Part shown: positions 1 through 7,750 of the stretch, one piece after another
How the letters are laid out: each line of letters starts with the position of its first letter
How positions within the stretch are numbered: the stretch's first letter is position 1
Assembly (NCBI GenBank): GCA_023390055.1
Contig: JAEWDP010000012.1
Location: 1-19,074 of the forward strand
Source of the DNA: Pseudomonadota bacterium
GTDB lineage: Bacteria > Pseudomonadota > Alphaproteobacteria > Rhizobiales > Rhizobiaceae
Direction: 5' to 3'
DNA length: 19,074 nt
Position numbers and translations under genes: made by a program
Notes under the pieces: generated by a model
Databases searched by the model: none
Told to the model about the DNA's origin: nothing
What the model saw: the letters and a program-made list of their open reading frames with translations, nothing else

Positions 1-195
1 TGATCTCTTGCCCCATAACATCGAGGCAGTCCTCGTAAGCGGATGACGCGATGCCCACGCGCGCACCACCTGATCGACATAGGTGTGGAGTGGGCAAGGG
101 CAGATGGACCGTTTTCAACTTGGAGGCCGGTTATATGATACAGCGCAGGGCATGACAGACCACCGCTTTCTTCGATTTTCTTCCCCTGGTTCAAC
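1..195. other. Left-edge segment, no firm gene
   Basis: No gene can be firmly called here. On the minus strand a frame opens with GTG at 58, behind AGGTGG as a possible ribosome site, and runs off the left edge, reading VGIASSAYEDCLDVMGQEI. A second minus-strand frame is also open across much of the same stretch, so neither can be trusted. It could be the 5' end of a neighbouring gene that lies outside the window. Confidence 0.25.
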
Positions 196-264
196 TTGAA
201 TGCTACTCATTCTAACGTGATAGTGCGTCATCATCACTGGATTGTGGAAATGGAAATAAGCGTC

Positions 265-615
265 ATGGGACTTACGGAGTTTACTGATGGCGGACTTTTC
301 TCGCCGCGCAAGATGGCGGCCACATTACGCACGACAATCGAGGAAATCGCCCGTACGACCGGACTTGGAATGGATGCTATTCGGCACAGAGATCATATCA
401 GGTCGAGCAACACACAGCACCGGCTGCGCGAGATGGCCGAGATCGTCAACAAGGTCGAGCCCCGTTTCGGCTCGGCTCCGATGGCCTACGCATGGTATCG
501 ATCCGAACCCCTGCCCGGCTTTTCCAACATGACGGCCATGCAAGTGGTTCGCGATGGCCGCGCCGACGAAATACTCGTCTATATCGACGCCGTGGACGCC
601 GGCGTCCATGCATAG
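265..615 (+). CDS. Orphan Xre/MbcA/ParS (DUF2384) family antitoxin
   Basis: The 116-residue product looks like the antitoxin half of a RES-Xre / MbcT-MbcA type toxin-antitoxin pair. Seen: an N-terminal helical part with an HTH-like stretch (FSPRKMAATLRTTIEEIAR) and a C-terminal toxin-binding domain ending in AMQVVRDGRADEILVYIDAV, close to the DUF2384 signature. ATG 265 is chosen because GGAA lies about 9 nt upstream; ATG 250 and ATG 196 are in frame but have weaker ribosome sites. In the family the RES-domain toxin gene normally follows directly, often overlapping. Here the next 194 nt encode nothing recognisable and the next gene is on the opposite strand. It is therefore probably an orphan antitoxin, kept as a regulator or left after toxin loss. 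The family call is by motif recognition only. Confidence 0.8.
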   Translation: MGLTEFTDGGLFSPRKMAATLRTTIEEIARTTGLGMDAIRHRDHIRSSNTQHRLREMAEIVNKVEPRFGSAPMAYAWYRSEPLPGFSNMTAMQVVRDGRADEILVYIDAVDAGVHA

Positions 616-809
616 GCCAAGGTGCGTAACGAGGAGAATTCTATCGAGCAATCAGCCCGATCTTCGGCTGTGAGCCGATGTTGTGTCGCGACGCACAGCG
701 TTATGGCCTCGATCGCAAGAGACGCCCGCACTTGATATGTCCTTGTCCGCAATGATGGCGCGCAGGAAGTCCTTCTGCCCCTATGGAAGGGACGTTTTCG
801 CTATTGCGA

Positions 810-2111
810 CTATCGGCTTACTCGCAGGTTCGACAATGCGTTGCCAATATCCCTGAAAGCCATCTCCAGATCCGCCTTAGTCCTTGATATGAAGAAGCGA
901 GCTGATCCGGATGCACAATTCTCAAGTAACTCCCGGGTATCCTCTAAGACGTTATTAAAGGCAATCGTGAATACCAGTATCCCATTGTTCTTCATCGAAG
1001 TGCAGACAGAGGAAAGGCGTCTGTTCAGTTCCCTTTCAGGATTCCAGCCGAGCGTTCCACTGCCAAAACCGTAGGCCGTGTAGCCGCTCTGCTTGGTATT
1101 ATCCCCGTCAGTCATGATAACGGCGACTTTCTGCATGTCCTGCGTTCGGTAGTCGAGAGGCAGTTGATATGAGGCCATTTCCCCGCCCCATTCGCCGCGC
1201 CACTTGGGAGAAAGCATCCTCCAGCCCCAGACAGCACCAAGGTTGATATGGGTCCACCCAACGGCTTTCATCTTGCCGATCGCGCTCACGAGAGTTGCCT
1301 TTTTGGGTGTAAGGGGAGTGACCTCTGCCGGACAAGAATCATTCGGATTCTTGTTGGTTTTTTGTGTCGAGGACGACCTGTAGTAGTAGGGCATCATTTC
1401 CGAGGGGAGATCGTCTGACACGTCACTACTTTCGCTGAGCCCTTCGACACAGCCACCCCAGCCTTGCTTGCCCCAATCATACGCATCCAGAGACTTAGGT
1501 TTCAGCCAGCTGGACCGAGACGGCCCGATGTTGACGCTTTGCGAAAACGGGACGATCCCAACATAGAGTTTCTCACCGATCTCCTCGCCTCCAAAGAGGA
1601 TATCAAGCAAATCAGTTGCCGCAGTCTTCAAGGTACCAATGTCTTTTGACATTGATCCGGTGTTGTCGAGGATGAGAGCAAGTTCGAGACCGCTTGTCTT
1701 GCGGTCGACCACAGACATCGCACTCGTGCTCATCGTATCCACACCCAAGATCGTCATGAACGTCGTGGGTGCAGTGGCGCGCGCATTGACTGTCAATGTC
1801 TTGTCGTTATTGCTCATTGTCCAGGTCAACGTATCGAGACGGGCACCGATTTGCCCCTCTGAGAAATTGGCTTGCGTGAAATTGCGCAACTCTGTTTCCA
1901 GATCGGTCGTGCCCAGCTTTGAAACCGCCGAAAGCGCTCCGGCATCGATCGAGCGCTGAAGACTGGAATGCATCAACATCAGTCGGGCCGCATCCACACC
2001 AAAGCCCATCGCGCCAATAAGGACAAAGCAGGCAAGGCCGAATAGCGGCAGCACGCTACCGTCGCGCGACTTCCAGAACCGACTGATCATTGGCCACTCC
2101 CTCTTCGTCAT
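810..2111 (-). CDS. tadG: TadG-like pilus assembly protein with von Willebrand factor A domain
   Basis: The 433-residue product is a TadG-type minor component of the tight-adherence (Flp) pilus, anchored in the inner membrane with its bulk in the periplasm. Seen: a Tad-type N terminus (SRDGSVLPLFGLACFVLIGA, residues 15-34) with one membrane helix at about 19-38; a VWA domain from about 142 with the MIDAS-like motif DNTGSMS (149-155); a second conserved stretch VAVIMTDGDNT; and the C-terminal end ARFFISRTKADLEMAFRDIG. ATG 2111 is preceded by GGGGAA at 5 nt. ATG 2090 has GAGGGAG upstream and is a possible alternative. It is the last of three genes and starts 20 nt after the TadF-like stop codon. 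Length fits the family. No Tad secretion ATPase, platform or prepilin peptidase gene lies in the window, so these must be elsewhere or absent. Confidence 0.9.
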   Translation of the reverse strand: MTKREWPMISRFWKSRDGSVLPLFGLACFVLIGAMGFGVDAARLMLMHSSLQRSIDAGALSAVSKLGTTDLETELRNFTQANFSEGQIGARLDTLTWTMSNNDKTLTVNARATAPTTFMTILGVDTMSTSAMSVVDRKTSGLELALILDNTGSMSKDIGTLKTAATDLLDILFGGEEIGEKLYVGIVPFSQSVNIGPSRSSWLKPKSLDAYDWGKQGWGGCVEGLSESSDVSDDLPSEMMPYYYRSSSTQKTNKNPNDSCPAEVTPLTPKKATLVSAIGKMKAVGWTHINLGAVWGWRMLSPKWRGEWGGEMASYQLPLDYRTQDMQKVAVIMTDGDNTKQSGYTAYGFGSGTLGWNPERELNRRLSSVCTSMKNNGILVFTIAFNNVLEDTRELLENCASGSARFFISRTKADLEMAFRDIGNALSNLRVSR

Positions 2112-2131
2112 TGTTGTTCCCCACCAGAGCG

Positions 2132-2719
2132 TCACGTATTGCAACCTGGTGCCGCGGTAAGATCACCCAGGCGTGGTCGGAAAACCGCAGTCTTGTAGAG
2201 GAGCGGGTTGACCGCTACGACGCTCGTGAAGATCGGCGTATAATGGTAGAAAACCTCTGCCACGATGACGTTGTCATTCGCTGTTAGAGGCAGGTCGTTT
2301 GGCAGTTCTGCTTGCTTGTTTATCGAGCCAATGCGGCTGGAATTTTCGTAGGCTCCAGCCTCGCATTGCCAACTGACAGTCGCAGCCTTGCCGCCTTCCC
2401 GCTTCACGGATGTAAGAATGACGTATCCGTGGTCATCAAAATCATCATCACCCATAACCTCGGACGATACGGCGAAGATCGATGAAATATCGGAAGAGGT
2501 CACATTCTCGTATCGAGCGACAACGTCGGCGACAGTGGATGCCATTTGTGCCGTCCTGAAATGCGCCTGCAGATAGAAACCCATCTCGCCACCACCACAA
2601 AAAAGCAGCAGCAGCACAGGTGTGACCAACGCCATTTCAACAGCAGCGACACCTTCTCGATTACGCAGGAACCTACAGCCAATCTGTTTCAAGCTATTCC
2701 ATCGTGACCGTATCATCAT
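2132..2719 (-). CDS. TadE/TadF-like pilus minor component
   Basis: The 195-residue product is a pseudopilin-like minor component of a Flp/Tad pilus. Seen: a basic N terminus (residues 1-22), the TadE-type signature REGVAAVEMALVTPVLLLLF (21-40) in which the Glu of VEMA sits where the pilin-like Glu is expected, then one hydrophobic helix and a periplasmic domain. ATG 2719 shares its A with the TGA stop of the upstream gene (TGATG), so translation is probably coupled; ATG 2716 is a possible alternative. An acidic run (GDDDFDDHGY, about 90-99) and two cysteines (about 119 and 193) are visible in the periplasmic part. As the middle gene of an E-F-G trio it is most likely the TadF equivalent, but TadE and TadF are hard to separate by sequence. 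Confidence 0.87.
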   Translation of the reverse strand: MMIRSRWNSLKQIGCRFLRNREGVAAVEMALVTPVLLLLFCGGGEMGFYLQAHFRTAQMASTVADVVARYENVTSSDISSIFAVSSEVMGDDDFDDHGYVILTSVKREGGKAATVSWQCEAGAYENSSRIGSINKQAELPNDLPLTANDNVIVAEVFYHYTPIFTSVVAVNPLLYKTAVFRPRLGDLTAAPGCNT

Positions 2720-3321
2720 CAGTATGGCTCGTTCTGAACGACGGCTGTTGCCGACAGATTGATAATTCCATCCTCGCCAATCACCTGTTTCAGGATCGGC
2801 GTGGTGAACGTCCACGGGTAGTTGACGGTATAAAGAACGACCTCTTTCGTACCGCCATATCCTAGAGCACCCTGGTCCTCGTCATACTGACCATTACCGT
2901 TGACGTCCGTGTAGTTTTCACCGTCATCACGCTTGCCATTGCGGTTTGCATCCACGAACGGTTCAGGCTTCTTCAAGGTATCGAAACCGGAATAGGACTT
3001 GCTGCTGATCGTGATCCTGTCGGCATCCATGATGACGTCTGCGCGATCCCGGATCATCTGTCGCACCATCACATCCTGAGTTGACCCCTCTGCCACGAAA
3101 CCGGTTCGGCCAAGGCGTGCGGCGTCGACTGTCGCGTTCTTGAGGGTGATGTTTGCCGCAAACGCGACACCGAGTTCTATGATCGCAAACATCAGAAAGA
3201 AGAGGACAGGTGCAACCAATGCAAACTCAACCGCAGTCGCTCCGCATGCATCGCGCAGGCTGCGGTCGAACGTGCAGCAGACCCGCATACTCCAGCGTTT
3301 CAGTATTGCTTGTTCTGACAT
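2719..3321 (-). CDS. TadE-like pilus minor component with two calcium-type loops
   Basis: The 200-residue product is the first gene of the tad trio. Seen: the signature CGATAVEFALVAPVLFFLMF (26-45) with the conserved Glu, one membrane helix (about 33-55), then FAANITLKNATVDAARLGRTG, typical of TadE-like proteins. The periplasmic part carries two tandem DxNxNGxxD motifs, DANRNGKRDDGE (124-135) and DVNGNGQYDEDQ (139-150), which resemble EF-hand/dockerin-type calcium loops. ATG 3321 has GGAA about 8 nt upstream; an in-frame TTG at 3342 is less likely. The calcium-binding role is inference from the motif. The promoter should lie in 3322-3510, but no clear -35/-10 pair stands out. Confidence 0.88.
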   Translation of the reverse strand: MSEQAILKRWSMRVCCTFDRSLRDACGATAVEFALVAPVLFFLMFAIIELGVAFAANITLKNATVDAARLGRTGFVAEGSTQDVMVRQMIRDRADVIMDADRITISSKSYSGFDTLKKPEPFVDANRNGKRDDGENYTDVNGNGQYDEDQGALGYGGTKEVVLYTVNYPWTFTTPILKQVIGEDGIINLSATAVVQNEPY

Positions 3322-3646
3322 TGTGATTTCCAACCCATCCAAGCTGGATCTTAATCACTGGAGATTTCTGGCAGGCTAAGCGAAAGCCTCAAATTTTACA
3401 GATTCCCATTTTGGAGCTTTTTGGGGGCATTGAGTGGGAATGATACGGGTCAGAAACTTCTCGTGCGCCTGCAGTTGCAATCACTGAGCCATTCCTGATC
3501 ACACCAGAGTGGTGATCCTGCCGAAATCAGCACGCAATCGATTTCCGGCTGCCCGCCATTCCGAAAATGTGGGCACAACCTGGATTTTCACGAATGTCTG
3601 CAATCATGCGGCCGGTCTGCCGCAGCCATCAAAAACTTTGCGCGAG

Positions 3647-4024
3647 TCAGCTTACCGACGTTACTTCGCGTACGTCGTCCAGAAGGAAGTGCACATCGAT
3701 ATATTTTGTCGAATGTTGCCTGCCGCTGTCCGAGATGCTTTCAACGGTACCGCCATCGGCCGGGTGCCAACTGTGATAGTGTGGATTATTGGCGATGAGA
3801 GTGATCGCCTTGCCGGCAAATTTGCCGTCCAGCCGGTAGCGGGTTTCTGCCAATGGCCAGATACGTTCATAATCCTGTTCAGCAATACAAACTTTCAAGG
3901 CTTTGCGGTGTGGCGTCTGCCCGTCCCCGACTGTCTCCCTGGTCGGCTCCTCCCGGATATCCAGTGTCACCTCGTCAGCATTATCCAGAATGAATTTGAA
4001 CTCGTCAGGCCACATCCGCTTCAT
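3647..4024 (-). CDS. Unrecognised protein of 125 residues
   Basis: I do not recognise this family. The gene looks real: ATG 4024 is preceded by the strong ribosome site GGGAGGAG, and the protein has a balanced soluble composition with no membrane segment or signal peptide. It starts MKRMWPDEFKFILDNADEVT and contains HRKALKVCIAEQDYERIW followed by the compact stretch NPHYHSWHPADGG (about 79-91), in which three His and one Asp could suggest metal or ligand binding; that is speculation. It is transcribed divergently from the exported acidic protein at 4355. A plus-strand ORF at 3509-4072 covers the same region but has no ribosome site or recognisable features and is treated as a shadow. Confidence 0.68.
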   Translation of the reverse strand: MKRMWPDEFKFILDNADEVTLDIREEPTRETVGDGQTPHRKALKVCIAEQDYERIWPLAETRYRLDGKFAGKAITLIANNPHYHSWHPADGGTVESISDSGRQHSTKYIDVHFLLDDVREVTSVS

Positions 4025-4354
4025 GAAATCGCTCCTCCCGAGCTATCATCCCAGCCAATAAACGAAATGTAGCGTGCCTGTCGCCGGAAGCAACGTGGAA
4101 TGTGAGCAGTGCCACATTTTCCAGAGATTTGAGGAAACGAAACATCCCTCAATATGTGCAGCCCGGGCTGCATCTGCGCTTCAGCCCCCGTCGAGGTGAT
4201 TAATTACAATACGCAGCAGCAAAATCATGGATCACTCCCTGTGGCCCTGCAATGACTGCGCACTATGTCATCACAAAGGAGCGCGTCCAAAAATTGCTTG
4301 GTAGCTGCTCCCCACAGAACATTGCTTGCTCCTCCCAGTTGAAGGATGACTTCC
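4025..4354. other. Divergent intergenic region with a 16-bp palindrome
   Basis: This 330-nt gap separates two divergently transcribed genes and should hold both promoters. It contains a perfect palindrome, TGCAGCCCGGGCTGCA (4157-4172), and an A+T-rich patch around GTGATTAATTACAAT (about 4197-4211). No open frame with a convincing ribosome site is seen; the ORF starting at 4252 on the plus strand has no family features and overlaps the real gene in another frame. Confidence 0.5.
4157..4172. promoter_or_regulatory. Perfect 16-bp palindrome, possible operator
   Basis: TGCAGCCCGGGCTGCA reads identically on both strands and lies between two divergent promoters, a usual place for a dimeric repressor site. 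No dedicated regulator gene is adjacent, and a chance G+C-rich palindrome or hairpin is possible. Confidence 0.35.
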
Positions 4355-4795
4355 ATGAGATACAGATACCCTATCGCTGCTCTTGTCTGCCTCACGCTCC
4401 CTGCCATCGGCTTTGGCCAGGATCTGCCTCAACCGATCGCCGACCTTGGGCTTCAGGATATCGAGATCCGCGAAAAGCCCCGCGCTGAATACGGTCGGCG
4501 CATTCTGGGAACGCTACCGAGTGGCGCAACGATCGAGATCGAACTAGACGGCGATGGCGCGATTGAAGACATCGAAACTCGGGGCGATGAATTCTTTCCA
4601 ATAGCTGACATCCTTGGACTGATCCCGGAACCCATCCTCGGAAATGAGTCCTGGCCAGCGGATGCCACACTGGAGAAGATCGAATTCGAAAGGGACGGAC
4701 GAGTAGAGATTGAAGGGCGCCGCGCCGACGGGTCCGAGTTCGAAGCAGAATTTGCTGCCGATGGGCAGCTACTCGATCTTGATACTGATGACTGA
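4355..4795 (+). CDS. Exported acidic protein with PepSY-like C terminus
   Basis: The 146-residue product has an N-terminal signal peptide (MRYRYPIAALVCLTLPAIGF, then GQD as a likely cleavage region) and a strongly acidic mature part. The C-terminal third, ATLEKIEFERDGRVEIEGRR followed by ADGSEFEAEFAADGQLLDLD, has the pattern of a PepSY-type domain (beta strands, then W/F-x-V-x-G and a final D/E-x-DG turn). A weaker, similar unit is visible earlier (SGATIEIELDGDGAIEDIET), suggesting two repeats. ATG 4355 is preferred because GAAGG is 9 nt upstream; ATG 4346 would touch that site. Function is unknown; many PepSY-type proteins act as periplasmic binding or inhibitory modules. The gene faces the DUF1612 gene across the parS1 palindrome. 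Confidence 0.78.
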   Translation: MRYRYPIAALVCLTLPAIGFGQDLPQPIADLGLQDIEIREKPRAEYGRRILGTLPSGATIEIELDGDGAIEDIETRGDEFFPIADILGLIPEPILGNESWPADATLEKIEFERDGRVEIEGRRADGSEFEAEFAADGQLLDLDTDD

Positions 4796-4997
4796 GTGTC
4801 CCAGCGCGAAGAGTAACACTAATTTGAAGTTTATATTATAAATCAATTAGTTAGGAGATCATGCGGGGCGAGGTCTGCGAGCAAGTCTAATGACGGGATA
4901 CTGTTTCCGGAATACATTGCGTGGACGACGTAGATCATCAGACGAAGCAAGGTTCGGCACCAGCGTAAGCACCAGCCGCCTTCGCGGCCATCGCGAT

Positions 4998-5043
4998 GTA
5001 TGACAGGCCACGGTTGTCCGCGGACAACTGTGGCCTGTCATAC
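4998..5043. repeat. 46-bp near-perfect palindrome enclosing parS1
   Basis: Two 23-nt arms meet at 5020/5021 and match at 22 of 23 pairs. The single mismatch is the pair 5012 G / 5029 T. The outer arms, GTATGACAGGCCAC and its complement, are not found around the other three parS copies. As DNA it could be an extended binding or cruciform site; as RNA it would make a very stable hairpin between two converging genes. No T-tract follows, so an intrinsic terminator role is not supported. Confidence 0.85.
5013..5028. other. parS: parS site 1 (RepB-binding centromere)
   Basis: GTTGTCCGCGGACAAC fits the known repABC parS pattern GTT-N4-GC-N4-AAC exactly. It is one of four identical copies and the farthest from repA, beyond the DUF1612 gene. 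Confidence 0.93.
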
Positions 5044-5101
5044 CTGAAAGTAGAATCGTAAGGTGGCCATTTCCATCGGCACGCGATGCCGGAGATGGTG
5101 C

Positions 5102-6220
5102 CTAGAGAATACCCCAGGCGCGAAACCTTCCTCTGCCGGTCAGTTCACGCAGATTCAACTGGGCGGCAACCTTCAGAGCGCCTTGCGGTGTCACGCCAAT
5201 CTCGTCAGCAATCATCGCCGCAGACACCATGGGTTTCGACATGATAAGCTCAATCAACTGCGGCAGCTTTGAACTTTTCCGTCGTCCGTTCAGCCGGTGC
5301 TGCATCTGCTGATGCGCCAGCGAAAGCCGGTCATGCTCCTTGAGCCCGAGGTTCGCTCCTTCGGTCAACGCATCGAGAATTGCAAGAATTCGCGTATTGC
5401 GGTCAGAACTCATCCGCCGCTCTCGCCCAACAGACTTGAGGCCCGTGTTGATCGATGGAAGATGGGCTATAGCAACACCTCCGTCACACAGTATAGAGGC
5501 CGCCAGCAACCGACCCAGCCAGGGAGCGTGTTGCAGAACTTGCAATTGGTTCCATGCATCAAGAGCAAGTGCTGCACGCAGCGCGGGGGGCAGATCAACC
5601 GTTTCGGCCAAGAAGCTCCGCCACTCCGCAAGGCGTTCATTTTCGTCCCAATCCGGTTCATAAATGAGGGTATTCCGTTCACGAAGGACCTGGCCGCCGC
5701 CTTGTGTCGGTGACGGGTTGGAAAGTAGCGTGTTGGTTCGCGCAATCACCTCATCCATCCTGGCAAGTTCCAATGCGAGCGCATCGGCCTCCTCGTCGTC
5801 ACGCTGGTATGCGATCGGTGCGGAATTCTCATTCCCAGTCTGAGCGGGGGCAGTATTGGGAAGGATTCTATCTTCGGCGCCCCCTCTCAGCCGATGCAAC
5901 CCTTCGTCACTCAATGCCCAACCGGGAGGGTTTCCTGCAATCCTTCGCCGCATCCTCAAGACATCAAACGCAATTGTCAGTTCATGAGAAGGCGCACGTA
6001 CACCGCTGTGTGCATCATGGAGCACGAGATCTTCGAGATGGACGAGTTCACCATCGACCCATAAGGACGCGCAGGCGTCGGTAAAATGCCCTCGACTGAC
6101 AAGTCCGTCCCGGAACGAGGATCGATTAAGCCGTTCATCGAAGCGAGCGATCGCCGCGGTTGCGGCAGCCGTGGGTGAAAGCAGTGTTTGCAGGGGCAGT
6201 TTCGCTGAATCGTAACGCAT
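5102..6220 (-). CDS. DUF1612 / HTH protein of the RHE_PE00001 type
   Basis: The 372-residue product belongs to a family found next to repABC loci on rhizobial plasmids. Seen: the N-terminal family block with FTDACASLWVDGELVHLEDL and VLHDAHSGVRAPSHELTIAF, then the block RRRIAGNPPGWALSDEGLHR; a central helical part; and a C-terminal winged-helix-like HTH (LIELIMSKPMVSAAMIADEI, then GVTPQGALKVAAQL and a terminal RGRFRAWGIL). Length is typical. The start ATG 6220 fits the family N terminus MRYDSAKLPLQTLL, although its ribosome site is weak. The function is unestablished; the HTH suggests DNA binding. It lies between parS1 and parS2, which is compatible with a role tied to replicon maintenance or with simple linkage. 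Confidence 0.9.
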   Translation of the reverse strand: MRYDSAKLPLQTLLSPTAAATAAIARFDERLNRSSFRDGLVSRGHFTDACASLWVDGELVHLEDLVLHDAHSGVRAPSHELTIAFDVLRMRRRIAGNPPGWALSDEGLHRLRGGAEDRILPNTAPAQTGNENSAPIAYQRDDEEADALALELARMDEVIARTNTLLSNPSPTQGGGQVLRERNTLIYEPDWDENERLAEWRSFLAETVDLPPALRAALALDAWNQLQVLQHAPWLGRLLAASILCDGGVAIAHLPSINTGLKSVGRERRMSSDRNTRILAILDALTEGANLGLKEHDRLSLAHQQMQHRLNGRRKSSKLPQLIELIMSKPMVSAAMIADEIGVTPQGALKVAAQLNLRELTGRGRFRAWGIL

Positions 6221-6867
6221 TGTTCTTGTTGTAGTTGATTTGCGTTATGAAAGCTATCTCGCAGATACGTTTCGTCACTGGACACCGAGAATGGGATACC
6301 CAACTGAACGACTTTTCAATTCTTTGGATTCTCAGGGCGCAAAGGTCAACATTTCGGCGGGTGCCCAGCCAGTGAATGGATACTACCCTCCCCGGCGGCA
6401 CCCCGCAAGAGTTTGCGAACTTTCGTCCCAAGGAAAGATGATTGGCAAACCTGCCGATCTCTGCGCGAAGCCCAACCCAAGTTTGCGGTCTTGAGGCAAG
6501 AACGCATCATGTCTCCTCGAATGGATTCGACCTCACCCCCTCCCCTGCAGCCAGGCTCCGGGGTACTTTATGTTCAAGATCGCCTCATCCATGCAGTCTC
6601 AGCCGTGTACACACAATGAATCGTCAATCGCCTCCGCTGGGAATTGCTCGTCGTCCCGCAAGAGAACCATGACGAGACAAGGAGTGTCGCGGACATCAAA
6701 TCAGACATTTGCTGCCGGATACATACAGACCTTGGCTCTGCGTCCCCATTCTTACGTAGGAATACTCTTCCGAACGGGATCTCGCAGTCAAACGCACGCA
6801 AATTGGAACAATGACACCTGAGCTTACGGCGGATCGCGCGAAAGACCGAACGCCACATCGATGGAAT

Positions 6868-6887
6868 GAGTTGTCCGCGGACAACTC
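6868..6887. other. parS: parS site 2
   Basis: The 16-bp core (6870-6885) is identical to the other copies and is extended to a 20-bp perfect palindrome, GAGTTGTCCGCGGACAACTC. Confidence 0.93.
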
Positions 6888-6898
6888 GCGGATGCTTT
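6885..6898 (+). repeat. 14-bp direct repeat, copy 1
   Basis: CTCGCGGATGCTTT begins at the last base of the parS2 core and recurs exactly at 7686-7699, 52 nt before parS4. Confidence 0.6.
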
Positions 6899-7124
6899 GC
6901 GAGCACATCCCATCTCCCCTGCCTTGCATCCCGACCGGACATTCCGGTTCCAACGTGAACGCCAAATCGCATTCTGCCTTCAAACAGCATGCGGCATCGC
7001 CAGCTCACAAGCCTCGCACGATCAGATACACACCCACCCCTCTTATCCTAACGCGTGGCATCATACAGGGCCGCGCCTCCTGCGGCAAACATCAGACACC
7101 GCACCCGGTAAACAGCTGCCCATT

Positions 7125-7137
7125 GCAGGCAAGGCAC
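7125..7137 (+). repeat. 13-bp direct repeat, copy 1
   Basis: GCAGGCAAGGCAC recurs at 7578-7590. Both copies are followed within 10 nt by ATAGCC, so the similarity extends beyond the exact match. Confidence 0.55.
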
Positions 7138-7292
7138 CTATAATAGCCGATGCTCACCATCTAGGAACATACGAATCGTAGCAGGCTCCTGGTGCCCAGC
7201 AGAGAATGACTTTAGCTACAACCGACGTCTGCTCGCGTGTATACCTCCCCTGCAGCGTTCACCCTCCCTCCATTCACGGCCGGGTGTTCCAT

Positions 7293-7310
7293 AGTTGTCC
7301 GCGGACAACT
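7293..7310. other. parS: parS site 3
   Basis: The core at 7294-7309 is identical to the other copies, extended by one base pair on each side to an 18-bp perfect palindrome. Confidence 0.93.
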
Positions 7311-7577
7311 CGTGGGACTTTCGGAATAGTGCCGCCCTTCATAGCTTTCCATCCAAACACAGCTTTCTATCCAAGCCCGGCACACCGGAGATGACGCGAA
7401 TTCGATCGCATTCCGTTCCTGCAATCAGGATATGCCACTGCCTACTCCAGAGACGTGCCCCCATCGGATATACGTAAAGCCGGAGCCTGCCTCTGCCCCA
7501 AGTGCGCGCAATTGTGTTCGCAACTGCTCTGGCTCGGTAGATGACGGAAAGGTCTTCCAGGAAACGACTTCCCCCTC

Positions 7578-7590
7578 GCAGGCAAGGCAC
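7578..7590 (+). repeat. 13-bp direct repeat, copy 2
   Basis: Exact copy of the repeat at 7125-7137. Confidence 0.55.
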
Positions 7591-7685
7591 AGCGATAGCC
7601 AGCATCCAACTTCAGGATCCGTCCGAAACAGGCCCACATTGGCCCGCCGGAACGAGCAATGCGTTCAACCGCCATCGACAAGTTT

Positions 7686-7699
7686 CTCGCGGATGCTTT
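7686..7699 (+). repeat. 14-bp direct repeat, copy 2
   Basis: Exact copy of the repeat at 6885-6898. Confidence 0.6.
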
Positions 7700-7750
7700 C
7701 GCCTTTCCCGGTCCCAACCACCGTGATCTCGTCCCGAGCGAGACATCATG

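Larger units (their letters stand above)
4796..5101. other. Convergent intergenic region with parS1
   Basis: This stretch lies between the ends of two converging genes. Just after the stop at 4795 it is A+T-rich (TATATTATAAATCAATTAG at about 4832-4850). Its main content is the 46-bp palindrome with parS at 4998-5043. No coding sequence is supported. Confidence 0.6.

Noticed and set aside
3509..4072. 187-residue plus-strand ORF
   Set aside because: It lies opposite the 125-residue minus-strand gene, which has a strong ribosome site and more natural composition; this ORF has neither.
4859..5041. 60-residue minus-strand ORF over parS1
   Set aside because: Its coding potential comes from the palindrome; no ribosome site or family features.
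6574..7008. 144-residue minus-strand ORF in the repA upstream region
   Set aside because: Crosses parS2, has no ribosome site or recognisable motif, and competes with several other frames of equal quality.
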